From Desulfamplus sp. (GTDB lineage: Bacteria > Desulfobacterota > Desulfobacteria > Desulfobacterales > Desulfobacteraceae): DNA of 33,181 nucleotides. Of this stretch, positions 24,573 to 32,924 are shown in pieces. Each line of letters starts with the position of its first letter. The first letter of the stretch is position 1. The DNA is taken from the NCBI GenBank assembly GCA_015232455.1, contig JADFZQ010000033.1, positions 1-33,181 on the forward strand, read 5' to 3'. Below the pieces are notes generated by a model that saw nothing but the letters and a program-made list of their open reading frames with translations, was not told where the DNA came from and made no database searches. A program made the position numbers and the translations under genes.

Positions 24573-26039
24573 TTAACCTTTGTCATATACAATATTACTA
24601 TTACCTCTTATCATGGTGTCATCACTTATAATTGATATAGTCATATTACGCTTACACTCAATATCTACTATCTCTTTACGCTTTTTGTTAAGAAGATAAT
24701 CTGCAACCTCTTTGGGTAGGGTTGCTATTACAGTTTTTATATCACCCCTTATTGTATTTAGGTTGAGCTGACGCATAAATGCAAGTGCAAGATTTTCTAT
24801 AGATGGGACCATACCGCGTCCCTGACAGTGTGTGCATGTTGTGAAATTGCCAAAAGTTATAGCGGGTCTAAGTCTTTGGCGAGACATCTCCAAAAGTCCA
24901 AATTTTGATATTATCCCAACCTTTGCCTTAGCTTTATCTGATTTCATAAATTTTTTAAGAGTCTTCATAACCTCAGCCTTATGACGAGTCTCTTTCATAT
25001 CAATAAAATCAATAACTATAAGCCCTCCCATATCTCTAAGCCTCAATTGCCTTGCAATCTCTTCTGCTGCTTCAAGGTTTGTGTGGAATGCTGTCTGTTC
25101 AATATTTCTTTTACCAGTAGATTTTCCTGAATTTACATCAATTGCAACTAAAGCTTCGGTCTGATCAATTACAATTTCACCGCCTGACTTTAATACTACA
25201 TGGGTTTCAAATATAGATGCAATCTGATCTTCAATCCTATATTTTGAAAATATAGGTATTTCGCCTTTGAGAAATTTGACAATACTTTGCTGTTTAGGAT
25301 CAATAATTTTTATGAATTCTCTTACCTCTTTGAAAACCTCTTCATCATCTATGATAATTTCTGAAACATCTGATGTGAAATAATCCCTTATAGTTCTGAC
25401 AGCAAGATTTTGTTCTTTGTATAAAAGTGCTGGTGTTGGGCTTTCTATGCTCTTTTCATTTATGTTTTTCCAAACCCGCATAAGGTATTTTAGATCATTG
25501 CTTAACATGGTTTTAGTTGCGTCTTTACCAGCAGTTCTGACAATAAATCCAAACCCTTCTGGCAGTTTCATTGCATCAACAAGGGATTTTAGCCTTTTTC
25601 GTTCATCTTCGCAGGTTATTTGTCTTGATACACCTTTAGTTGATGTTCCTGGCATTAAAACTGATAATCTACCGGGGAGAGATATAAAAGTTGTAAGCAT
25701 TGCACCTTTGTGCATTATGGGGTCTTTTATCACTTGCACAAGCAGCTCCTGTCCTTTTTGGACAATTTGAGATAAATTTCTGCTCCCAGAGTCGCTATCC
25801 ATAAAATAATCGCTGTGTATCTCCTGTTGCTGCAAAAAACCTTGTCTCTCAGCACCATATTCAACAAATACAGCTTGAAGACTTGGTTCTACCCTTGTAA
25901 TCGAACCTTTGTAAATATTGCCTTGTGTTATCTCTCTTGCTTCAGTGTCAAGGTGAAGCTCTTCTAATTTGTTATCTTTTATTGTAACTATTCTACACTC
26001 ACCAGAATCAAGCGCATTAATTAATATCTTTCTTGTCAT
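24573..26039 (-). CDS. rng: Ribonuclease G (RNase E/G family)
   Basis: Endoribonuclease that matures 16S rRNA and trims mRNA. It has an S1-type RNA-binding domain at about 35-120 (GNIYKGSITRVEPSLQAVFV) and a DNase-I-like catalytic domain with Asp301 (ALVAIDVNSGKSTG) and Asp344 (IVIDFIDM), matching the metal-binding pair of E. coli RNase E. The zinc-link motif CTHC is at 402-405. At 488 residues it lacks the long disordered scaffold of RNase E, so RNase G is the better name. The ATG at 26039 has AGGAGG about 13 bases upstream. It is divergent from leuS and precedes yajC on the same strand. Confidence 0.94.
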   Translation of the reverse strand: MTRKILINALDSGECRIVTIKDNKLEELHLDTEAREITQGNIYKGSITRVEPSLQAVFVEYGAERQGFLQQQEIHSDYFMDSDSGSRNLSQIVQKGQELLVQVIKDPIMHKGAMLTTFISLPGRLSVLMPGTSTKGVSRQITCEDERKRLKSLVDAMKLPEGFGFIVRTAGKDATKTMLSNDLKYLMRVWKNINEKSIESPTPALLYKEQNLAVRTIRDYFTSDVSEIIIDDEEVFKEVREFIKIIDPKQQSIVKFLKGEIPIFSKYRIEDQIASIFETHVVLKSGGEIVIDQTEALVAIDVNSGKSTGKRNIEQTAFHTNLEAAEEIARQLRLRDMGGLIVIDFIDMKETRHKAEVMKTLKKFMKSDKAKAKVGIISKFGLLEMSRQRLRPAITFGNFTTCTHCQGRGMVPSIENLALAFMRQLNLNTIRGDIKTVIATLPKEVADYLLNKKRKEIVDIECKRNMTISIISDDTMIRGNSNIVYDKG

Positions 26040-26125
26040 TCAATGTCTGTGCATCCTCCTTTTTTATTATATTTTCAGCGTATTAGCTTTAATGTTAATT
26101 TTTAATAATATCTCATAATATTGAC

Positions 26126-26153
26126 ATTTTATAGCACTCTATAAAATCTTCAA
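26126..26153 (-). promoter_or_regulatory. Predicted promoter of rng
   Basis: The minus strand reads TTGAAG (plus 26148-26153), a 16-bp spacer and TAAAAT (26126-26131), about 80 nt before the rng start. The 316-bp gap between rng and leuS (26040-26355) holds no gene. Besides this site it shows only AT-rich DNA and the dyad TGCTAT-TT-ATAGCA at 26192-26205, a possible operator. No leuS promoter stands out. Confidence 0.4.
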
Positions 26154-26355
26154 ATTATGATTAAGCTTTTTGATTCTTATTTTCTCAGACTTGCTATTTA
26201 TAGCATATTATGGCATTTATCTTTTCTTTAAAATTTCTATTATTATCTCTATTAATTTAGAAAATACATGATTAACCTATGATTTCAAGTAATTTTTAAC
26301 CTATAATTTTAATTTAAAATATCTCAATATATGTTTTGCGGAGGAGTGTATATTT

Positions 26356-29040
26356 ATGATGGATGACCGTTATAACCCTGAAAAAGTGGAGTCCAGATGG
26401 CAGGAATACTGGGAGAAAAATCGCATTTTTCGTGCATCTGAAGATGAGTCAAAAAAGAAATATTACCTGCTGGAGATGTTTCCATACCCTTCCGGCAAAA
26501 TACACATGGGTCATGTAAGAAACTACACTATTGGAGATGTAGTAGCAAGATATAAAAGAATGAATGGATACAATGTTCTCCACCCAATGGGTTGGGACGC
26601 ATTTGGTATGCCGGCAGAAAATGCAGCAATTGATAATAAAACCCACCCCGCAACTTGGACATATCAAAATATCAGCACCATGAAAGGTCAGCTAAAAAGA
26701 ATGGGCTTTTCTTATGATTGGGAGAGAGAGGTTGCAACTTGTAAGCCAGATTATTATAGATGGGAACAGTGGCTCTTTCTCAAGATGCTTGAAAAAGATA
26801 TGGTTTATAGAAAAGAGTCCTATGTGAATTGGTGTGAACATTGCCAAACCGTTCTTGCAAATGAACAGGTAGAAGATGATTCTTGCTGGCGTTGCGGAGA
26901 GATGGTGCAGCAAAAAAAACTCTTTCAGTGGTTTTTTAGAATTACTGACTATGCTGAAGATTTACTTATCCATTGTGATAAACTTCCAGGGTGGCCTGAA
27001 AAGGTTACTTTGATGCAAAAAAACTGGATAGGCAAAAGCACGGGTTCAGAGATTTCATTCAAGATTGAAACTGATGCTTGTAATGCTCCTTGTAATGATA
27101 CTTCTTGTAAATCTAAAGAATCAAATAAAGATATAAATAAAACCCAAATTAAAGAAGACTACATAAAAGTCTTTACAACAAGACCAGATACCCTATTTGG
27201 TGCAACTTTTATGTGTTTAGCTCCTGAACACCCTTTAGTTGAATCTTTATCAAAAGGAACAGAGCAAGAGAGTGCTGTTGCTGCATTTGTTGATAAAATC
27301 TCAAAGCAAGAGAGATCATCATCTTCAATTGAGAAATATGAAAAAGAAGGGGTATTTGTTGGTGCATGGTGCATAAACCCAGCAAATGGAAGACGTATGC
27401 CAATATATACCGCAAATTTTGCATTGATGGAGTATGGAACTGGGGCTGTAATGTCAGTTCCAGCACATGATCAACGAGATTTTGATTTTGCTAAGAAATA
27501 TAATCTTGACATTGTCGTTGTTATCCAACCCAAAGATAGAGAAACTCTTGATCCCTCAACAATGATAGAGGCTTGTCCTGATCCGGGCGTTCTTGTGAAC
27601 TCTGGCAAATACAACGGCATGGATAATTTTGAGGCAATGGATAAAATTACAAGCTGGCTTGAAAAAGAAGGACTTGGAAAAAAGACAATAAGTTTTAGAC
27701 TAAGAGATTGGGGTATTTCACGTCAAAGATATTGGGGAACTCCAATTCCTGTGATTCACTGTGAAAGCTGTGGAGTTGTGCCTGTTCCAGAATCTGATCT
27801 TCCAATAACTTTGCCAGAAGATGCACATCTTCTGGATAATGGTGGGTCGCCTCTTCCAACTCTTGATTTTTTCAAACAAGCTGCCTGCCCCAAATGTGGC
27901 AGAACTGATGCAAAACGTGATACTGACACTATGGACACATTTGTTGAATCTTCTTGGTATTTTGTAAGGTATTGCAGCCCCCATTGTTCAAATGCCATGT
28001 TTGATAAAGATGCTGTTAAATATTGGATGCCTGTTGATCAATATATTGGTGGTGTTGAACATGCAATCTTGCATCTGCTCTATTCAAGGTATTTTATGAG
28101 GGTTTTAAATACATTAGGTCTAATTGACTTTAAAGAACCTTTTACAAATCTTCTAACCCAAGGAATGGTTTTAAAAGAGACCTTAAAATGTCCTGAACAT
28201 GGCTATCTTTTCCCTGAAGAGGCTAAAATTTCTGATGGTAAAGCAAGTTGCACAAAGTGCGGCAAAGATGTTGAGATTGGCAGAGTTATTAAGATGTCAA
28301 AATCAAAGAAAAATGTTATTGATCCAAATGATCTGTTAAATAAATATGGTGCTGATATAACAAGGCTTTTTTGTCTTTTTGCATCTCCTCCTGAAAAGGG
28401 TTTAGAGTGGAATGATGATGGTGTTGAAGGTTGTTATAGGTTTATCAATCGTGTATGGAGACTTGCCGCTTTATGTATGGATATAGCAAAAGATGTTAAG
28501 GCTTATAATGGACCTCTTGCTGAACTTTCCTACAGTGATGCAAAAAAACTATACACCAAAGCTCATCAAACAATCAAAAAAGTTACAGATGACATTGAAG
28601 GAAGTTTCCATTTTAATACAGCAATAAGTGCTGTTATGGAGCTTGTAAATGCAATGTATAGTATTGAATTAAACGCAGCCTCTTCTGAGGAGGTTAAATC
28701 TGTTGCTCTATTTTGCATTGAACATATTATTTTGCTTCTCTCCCCAATAGTTCCACACTTTGCAGAAGAGGTTTGGGAGCTTATGGGTAAAAAATCTGGA
28801 ACTATTACTGAACAGAGCTGGTCATCTTACCGTGAAGATGCTTTAGTAACTGATGAGATTTTGGTTGTAGTGCAGATTAATGGTAAACTTAGATCAAAAT
28901 TCGCAATTGATGCAAACAGCAGTGATGAGCTAATTCAAAAAACAGCCCTTGCTGACGAGGTAGTGCAAAAATATATAGAGGGTAAAGATATAAAAAAAGT
29001 GATAGTAGTAAAAAAGAAATTGGTTAATATTGTTGTGTGA
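26356..29040 (+). CDS. leuS: Leucyl-tRNA synthetase
   Basis: Class Ia synthetase that charges tRNA-Leu. The HIGH-type motif HMGH is at residues 50-53 ([19 protein letters not shown]) and KMSKS at 646-650. The editing (CP1) domain lies between them with the threonine-rich [13 protein letters not shown] and the conserved [15 protein letters not shown]. Cysteine pairs near 170-190 and at CESCG/CPKCG (about 480-515) look like zinc sites. Residues about 240-263, at the entry to the editing domain, are a Cys/Asn/Lys-rich insert ([11 protein letters not shown]). The 894-residue length is slightly above normal because of inserts. GGAGGAG precedes the tandem ATG codons at 26356 and 26359. lptE follows on the same strand, a common arrangement. 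Confidence 0.97.
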   Translation: MMDDRYNPEKVESRWQEYWEKNRIFRASEDESKKKYYLLEMFPYPSGKIHMGHVRNYTIGDVVARYKRMNGYNVLHPMGWDAFGMPAENAAIDNKTHPATWTYQNISTMKGQLKRMGFSYDWEREVATCKPDYYRWEQWLFLKMLEKDMVYRKESYVNWCEHCQTVLANEQVEDDSCWRCGEMVQQKKLFQWFFRITDYAEDLLIHCDKLPGWPEKVTLMQKNWIGKSTGSEISFKIETDACNAPCNDTSCKSKESNKDINKTQIKEDYIKVFTTRPDTLFGATFMCLAPEHPLVESLSKGTEQESAVAAFVDKISKQERSSSSIEKYEKEGVFVGAWCINPANGRRMPIYTANFALMEYGTGAVMSVPAHDQRDFDFAKKYNLDIVVVIQPKDRETLDPSTMIEACPDPGVLVNSGKYNGMDNFEAMDKITSWLEKEGLGKKTISFRLRDWGISRQRYWGTPIPVIHCESCGVVPVPESDLPITLPEDAHLLDNGGSPLPTLDFFKQAACPKCGRTDAKRDTDTMDTFVESSWYFVRYCSPHCSNAMFDKDAVKYWMPVDQYIGGVEHAILHLLYSRYFMRVLNTLGLIDFKEPFTNLLTQGMVLKETLKCPEHGYLFPEEAKISDGKASCTKCGKDVEIGRVIKMSKSKKNVIDPNDLLNKYGADITRLFCLFASPPEKGLEWNDDGVEGCYRFINRVWRLAALCMDIAKDVKAYNGPLAELSYSDAKKLYTKAHQTIKKVTDDIEGSFHFNTAISAVMELVNAMYSIELNAASSEEVKSVALFCIEHIILLLSPIVPHFAEEVWELMGKKSGTITEQSWSSYREDALVTDEILVVVQINGKLRSKFAIDANSSDELIQKTALADEVVQKYIEGKDIKKVIVVKKKLVNIVV

Positions 29041-29108
29041 AAAAACAATTGAAAACCTAAACATATCAACGGAATAGAATGATGTTGAAACAATAAAACA
29101 AAATTCAA

Positions 29109-29144
29109 ACAAGATTTGACAACTTTTTAAAAGTTGTCAAATCT
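29109..29144. repeat. Palindromic repeat element, copy 2 (ACAAGATTTGACAACTT family)
   Basis: AGATTTGACAACTTTT (29112-29127) and AAAAGTTGTCAAATCT (29129-29144) form a perfect 16-bp inverted repeat around a single T. Its left flank shares a 17-mer with the element at 14737-14753. It lies between leuS and lptE, about 70 bases after the leuS stop. Without a downstream T-run it is a weak terminator at best. Confidence 0.7.
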
Positions 29145-29193
29145 AAATCCAATCTAAATATAAGCCTAAATTTTGAATTCATTTTATATAACC

Positions 29194-29706
29194 ATGAAGA
29201 TTAATAGCATCTTAATATTATCAGCATTAACCATTATACTTAGCTCTTGTGGATACACTTTACAAGGAAGAGCAAATTTACCTTCCAACATAAAAAGCGT
29301 TTCCGTCTCAATTTTTAAGAATAGAAGCTCAATTGTTAGTGCAGAGATGCTCTTTACAAATGCTTTGATTAAAGAGCTTATGAGAAGCAGTAATGTAAAA
29401 GTGATAACGGATAATAATAGTGCTGATGCGGTTATTTACGGCACAATTGCATCTATATCTTTTGATGCTTTAGCCAGAACATCAGGCGATATAGTTTATA
29501 AAAGAGGCATTAATGCCGTGCTTGATATTGAGATAAAGAGCAGAACAGGGGATATTATATTTTCTTTGAATAAATTTACAGAAAGCGAATCTTATGATGT
29601 TATACATCAAAATTCTATAGATGAGACAGTTATAAAATCAACCCTTGAGAGAATCGCATACCGTATTGCAAGAAGATTTGTAAGCCAGATGATCGACAAT
29701 TTTTGA
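29194..29706 (+). CDS. lptE: LPS-assembly lipoprotein LptE
   Basis: Outer-membrane lipoprotein that plugs the LptD barrel and helps deliver lipopolysaccharide to the surface. From the ATG at 29194 (170 aa) it starts MKINSILILSALTIILSSC, a clean lipoprotein signal with lipobox LSSC, then GYTLQGRANLPSNIKSVSV as in the LptE/RlpB family. Other features are FTNALIKELMRSSNVKV and the C-terminal RIARRFVSQMIDNF. An in-frame TTG at 29173 would add 7 residues before the signal, which is less natural. Neither start has a clear ribosome site. It lies after leuS, as in many proteobacteria, but holA, which often follows, is not here. Confidence 0.85.
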   Translation: MKINSILILSALTIILSSCGYTLQGRANLPSNIKSVSVSIFKNRSSIVSAEMLFTNALIKELMRSSNVKVITDNNSADAVIYGTIASISFDALARTSGDIVYKRGINAVLDIEIKSRTGDIIFSLNKFTESESYDVIHQNSIDETVIKSTLERIAYRIARRFVSQMIDNF

Positions 29707-29723
29707 CAAATATATTTTTATTC

Positions 29724-29785
29724 ATATAACAAAAAGAATAGGGTTTCAAACGTCATTGTCTGAAACCCTATTCTTTTTGTTATAT
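29724..29785. terminator. Perfect 25-bp bidirectional hairpin terminator between lptE and rpsT
   Basis: The left arm 29724-29748 and the right arm 29761-29785 are exact reverse complements (cores AGAATAGGGTTTCA and TGAAACCCTATTCT) around the 12-nt loop AACGTCATTGTC. A and T tracts flank the core on both sides. It sits between the convergent lptE (+) and rpsT (-) and can end both transcripts. Confidence 0.92.
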
Positions 29786-29839
29786 TTAAACTAATTTGGA
29801 TATAATTTACTATAAACTATTTAGTTTCTACATTGCTTA

Positions 29840-30100
29840 TTAAGCCTGTTTATTTAGATATTTTGCAAGTCTTGAAGTTTTACGTGCGGCAGTATTTTTA
29901 TGTAAAATTCCTTTTTTAGCTGCTTTTGCAATAACAGACTGTGCTGTTTTGAATATTTCAGCAGTGTTCTCAGCAGCCTCTTCTTTTGCAACATAAACCT
30001 TTTTTATTGCTGTTTTCATAGCTGATCTTGTTGATCTATTTCTTAATCTTCTAACTTCATTTTGTTTTGCACGTTTAATAGCAGATTTATGATTAGCCAA
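29840..30100 (-). CDS. rpsT: Small ribosomal subunit protein S20
   Basis: Basic 86-residue helical protein that binds 16S rRNA early in 30S assembly. The opening ANHKSAIKRAKQNEVRRLRN and the block KKGILHKNTAARKTSRLAKY are characteristic. The start codon is TTG at 30100, not ATG; AAGGAG at 30111-30116 lies 10 bases upstream and no ATG lies closer. A UUG start is also known for E. coli rpsT, where S20 represses its own translation, so the same control is plausible here but is inference. It faces lptE across the 25-bp hairpin, and has its own predicted promoter. Confidence 0.96.
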   Translation of the reverse strand: MANHKSAIKRAKQNEVRRLRNRSTRSAMKTAIKKVYVAKEEAAENTAEIFKTAQSVIAKAAKKGILHKNTAARKTSRLAKYLNKQA

Positions 30101-30207
30101 TGTTTTTCTACTCCTTAATTTTTATTAATTAGATGTTTTATTTTATTTATTTATCAATATTTGATCTTGATTTTTATATACTTTAGACTCTGTATTTAAA
30201 GTATATG

Positions 30208-30237
30208 AATTTACTGTATATTAATCTATTTTGTCAA
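30208..30237 (-). promoter_or_regulatory. Predicted promoter of rpsT
   Basis: The minus strand reads TTGACA (plus 30232-30237), an 18-bp spacer and TAAATT (30208-30213), giving a leader of about 100 nt before the TTG start. Confidence 0.5.
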
Positions 30238-30307
30238 GAAAAAACTCGGTAGGCAACTACTGGCAAATCATAAAGAGTTAGGATTATTAAGAGCTACGAG
30301 TTGATTT

Positions 30308-30356
30308 AACAATATTTAACAATTTAGCAAATGTCACCCAATTGTCAAATATTGTT
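30308..30356. repeat. Imperfect inverted repeat downstream of the eIF-2B-family gene
   Basis: AACAATATTTAACAAT (30308-30323) and ATTGTCAAATATTGTT (30341-30356) pair over 16 positions with one mismatch around a 17-nt loop. The core ATTTGACAA is shared with the palindromes at 14737 and 29109. It directly follows the stop at 30365 on the minus strand and may act as a 3' stem-loop; no T-run follows. Confidence 0.55.
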
Positions 30357-30364
30357 TAGATACA

Positions 30365-31294
30365 TTATTCTACGTTCTTTTTCTCTTTTATCTCTGTTTT
30401 TGCCTTTAAATCTACAGGGCAGTAATCTTTTTGAGTCTCTCCATTTTCTGTTATAACATGATCAATAAGCTCAAGATCAATCAGGTCATGTGAGTGTTTA
30501 GTGATAGGGAAGTAGGTATTTGGTGTTCTACTATATCCCTCTTCAGAATAGATGAACTGATCAATAGCAGATCTGTGAGAGTAGTGCAAAGTGTTTGCAA
30601 AGAGATGAACCTTAATGTTATTAAGATGACATAAACTAACAGTTCCAGCAGTTCCAGAAGGGGCTATTATTTTATGATCTGATGTTACAGTAACAGCACC
30701 AAGAAACATCTTATTTGCCTGATCGATATAGTGGCTAACATCGTGTGCTGGTGTTACATGATAATCAATATCATGTTCTGTAAGAGTCTGAATTAGCTGT
30801 CGAGTTCTCTCTTTGTTTTGCTCAAGAATTATAACTCTAAACATAGGCTGAGTGGTCTTTTTTGCATGTATCAATATATTTGTAACCACCCAACTTGCAG
30901 AGTGAAGAATTATAACATCTCCATTTTTAACATATTGCAAACCATACTCTGTAAGAGTGGCAGCTTTATTTTTAAACAGTTGAATCTGTTCTCTAAGACT
31001 TGTCTCAGCTTTTTCTCTTATCTGTTCAATAGTTGGTTCAGTTTTCATCAAATGCCGCATATCTCTTTCAAAATGTTCGATAAGATGAATCAGAGGAATA
31101 ATTTTAGGCTGTGAGTTTTTTATAGCATCTGCAAGCTCCATGTAGAGGTTAGTAACCTCTTCTTTTGAACATTGAAGCTCTTTTGTGGAAGCAATAAAAC
31201 TTTCCAGTGCCAATATTGTTGTTCTTGCAATGCCTTGAACATCACCAATATCCCTGAGCAGTTTATACATAGTGTTTCTTACATTTTCTTTCAT
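30365..31294 (-). CDS. eIF-2B alpha/beta/delta-family protein (translation factor/sugar-phosphate isomerase fold)
   Basis: About 309 residues with a helical N-terminal domain and a C-terminal Rossmann-like domain of the IF-2B family. This family includes eIF2B regulatory subunits, methylthioribose-1-phosphate isomerase and ribose-1,5-bisphosphate isomerase. Family-like blocks are NGDVIILHSASWVVTNIL, FRVIILEQNKERTRQLIQTL, MFLGAVTVTSDHKIIAPSGT and NNIKVHLFANTLHYSHRSAI. The usual catalytic-loop signatures of MtnA are not evident, so I do not assign a reaction. I start it at 31294, where ATGA overlaps the stop of the transporter gene (31291-31293); the longer frame to 31318 adds 8 residues. Coupled translation with the transporter is likely. 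Its 3' part is nearly identical to the partial gene at 32925-33181. Confidence 0.8.
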   Translation of the reverse strand: MKENVRNTMYKLLRDIGDVQGIARTTILALESFIASTKELQCSKEEVTNLYMELADAIKNSQPKIIPLIHLIEHFERDMRHLMKTEPTIEQIREKAETSLREQIQLFKNKAATLTEYGLQYVKNGDVIILHSASWVVTNILIHAKKTTQPMFRVIILEQNKERTRQLIQTLTEHDIDYHVTPAHDVSHYIDQANKMFLGAVTVTSDHKIIAPSGTAGTVSLCHLNNIKVHLFANTLHYSHRSAIDQFIYSEEGYSRTPNTYFPITKHSHDLIDLELIDHVITENGETQKDYCPVDLKAKTEIKEKKNVE

Positions 31295-32595
31295 AGCGAT
31301 ACCCATAAATAAAGACAAAGATAGATTGATGATATTATAAGTGTCATAATGGTAATTAAGGCACTTGATTTCATAAATTCAAAAAAGCTGATATGAACTC
31401 CATTTTGTTTTGCTATTCCAACAGAGACAATATTTGCCGAAGCCCCTATCATAGTTAGATTTCCGCCAAAACAAGCTCCAAGTGCCAAAGCCCACCATAA
31501 AATATTGTTCGGTACAGGAGAGGCTTCCAACATAACTCTAACAATTGGAATCATAGTAATAGTAAAAGGGATATTATCTAAGAAACCTGAAACAATACCT
31601 GAAACCCAAAGAACCGTAAGCACCATAATGTATGGGTTGCCACCAATTTTTAAGAATACATTATGTGCAATCCACTCAATAACACCTTTATGTTCAAGAA
31701 CTCCAACTAAGATAAATAGACCTGCAAAGAAAAGGAGTGTACTCCACTCAACCTCTTGAAGCATGTGTTCAACATCTACCTTTGCTATGCAAAGAAGAAA
31801 CATTGCCATCATAAGGGCAACAACTCCGGGTGAGAGTTTTGTAATGGTTTGAGTTACAAAAAGAAGAAGAGCAATTGCAAGGCATGTAAGAGCTTTTGTT
31901 AATAGTTTTTTGTCAATAGTTGTATTTAAAAACTCCATTCTGATTTTTTCAAGCAAAAGCTGGACTGTAAAGAGTTTTGCAAGGTTTGTGTTTATAGGTG
32001 CAAATTTTTCTTTATTGGTTGCCCATATAAGTAACAAAGTAGCAGCCACTGAAATTACCACGGGAATAAATAGATTTCCCGCAAATTGGTTAAAAGTTAA
32101 AGCAACCTTTGAGCCAATAATTATGTTTGGTGGATCTCCAATAAGTGTTGCAGTTCCTCCAACATTTGAGATAACAGCCTGAGATATTACATAAAGTTTT
32201 GCATCAAGTCCCATACCACGAGCAAGCTCAATGATAATTGGTATAATAATCAAAACTGTAGTTACGTTGTCCAAAAAAGCTGATACCACAGCCGTAACAA
32301 CGGAGAATAGGATTAAAATTTTTAAGGGGTTTCCTTTTGTCATCTGTGCAATTTTGACAGATAGCATGGCAAAAAAGCCAGACTTTCTTAAGACTGAAAC
32401 AATGATCATCATACCAAGCAGCAGCATAATAGTCTCAAAGTCAATCAAAGAGGCTGCTGTATGTTCATCAATAACATGAACCATAAGCAGAACCATCACC
32501 CCGAGAAGTGCTGACACAGCTTTGTTGACCAATTCAAAAGTTATGACAGCATAGACAACCAGAAACACGATAATTGGCAGTAACGCTCCTTCCAT
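31291..32595 (-). CDS. ArsB/NhaD-type (ion transporter superfamily) membrane transporter
   Basis: Inner-membrane protein of 434 residues with about 11-12 hydrophobic segments. Two similar halves carry the family motifs: SAFLDNVTTVLIIIPIIIEL and NVGGTATLIGDPPNIIIGS in the first, SGFLDNIPFTITMIPIVRV and ACFGGNLTMIGASANIVSVG in the second. These mark the ArsB/NhaD group, which exports arsenite or exchanges Na+ and H+. No arsR, arsC or arsA is near, which weakly favours a Na+/H+ role. AAGGAG lies just before the ATG at 32595. It overlaps the eIF-2B-family start by 4 bp. A promoter and a hairpin in its leader are listed separately. Confidence 0.88.
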   Translation of the reverse strand: MEGALLPIIVFLVVYAVITFELVNKAVSALLGVMVLLMVHVIDEHTAASLIDFETIMLLLGMMIIVSVLRKSGFFAMLSVKIAQMTKGNPLKILILFSVVTAVVSAFLDNVTTVLIIIPIIIELARGMGLDAKLYVISQAVISNVGGTATLIGDPPNIIIGSKVALTFNQFAGNLFIPVVISVAATLLLIWATNKEKFAPINTNLAKLFTVQLLLEKIRMEFLNTTIDKKLLTKALTCLAIALLLFVTQTITKLSPGVVALMMAMFLLCIAKVDVEHMLQEVEWSTLLFFAGLFILVGVLEHKGVIEWIAHNVFLKIGGNPYIMVLTVLWVSGIVSGFLDNIPFTITMIPIVRVMLEASPVPNNILWWALALGACFGGNLTMIGASANIVSVGIAKQNGVHISFFEFMKSSALITIMTLIISSIYLCLYLWVSL

Positions 32596-32636
32596 AAATC
32601 TCCTTTTTAAAAATACTTTTTAAATAGTTAAGAAAT

Positions 32637-32674
32637 AAAAAAGGTCTTGAAAATTAAATTTCCAAGGCCTTTTT
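32637..32674. terminator. Hairpin with A- and T-tracts in the leader of the transporter gene
   Basis: AAAAAAGGTCTTG pairs with CAAGGCCTTTTT (one G-T pair) around an AT-rich loop, with T-rich tracts on both strands. It lies about 40 bases before the transporter start and downstream of the predicted promoter at 32776-32805. It is either a second terminator for the upstream gene copy or an attenuator for the transporter operon. Confidence 0.7.
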
Positions 32675-32775
32675 ATATTTCTGTATGTTCGGAACTATTA
32701 TATTTTAATTAGATACCATTTATTAAAGATATAAAATAGTATTAGATAATACAACATTCCGTTTGATTAATTTGT

Positions 32776-32805
32776 GATATAGCAAATTGTTCCAGAATAT
32801 GTCAA
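32776..32805 (-). promoter_or_regulatory. Predicted promoter of the transporter/eIF-2B-family operon
   Basis: The minus strand reads TTGACA (plus 32800-32805), an 18-bp spacer and TATATC (32776-32781). The 329-bp gap 32596-32924 holds no gene. It contains this promoter, the leader hairpin, a terminator at 32880-32903, and two 10-bp inverted copies, ATGTTCGGAA (32685-32694) and TTCCGAACAT (32810-32819), the second abutting the -35. Confidence 0.5.
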
Positions 32806-32879
32806 CACATTCCGAACATTTGAACAGTTAGAATGCTGATTTCATACAAATACCACTCATAATCTTTCTATTATTGGTC

Positions 32880-32903
32880 AAAAAAACATCGCTTATGGCG
32901 GTG
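32880..32903 (-). terminator. Intrinsic terminator of the second eIF-2B-family gene copy
   Basis: The minus strand folds CACCGC-loop-GCGATG (one G-T pair, 5-nt loop) followed by seven T. It begins about 20 bases after the stop of the partial gene at the right edge. Confidence 0.75.
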
Positions 32904-32924
32904 CAGTCTGAATTAAGCATTTTT

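Noticed and set aside
26040-26355. TTGACA near 26121 as a leuS promoter
   Set aside because: The next -10-like hexamer on the plus strand is only 13 bp away, too close for a sigma70 promoter.
31291-32595. Dedicated arsenic resistance operon
   Set aside because: No arsR, arsC or arsA is nearby and the NhaD branch of the family fits equally well.
32685-32819. Small inverted-repeat transposon (MITE) between the 10-bp arms
   Set aside because: No flanking target duplication is visible and the region contains a plausible promoter, so regulatory sites are the simpler reading.
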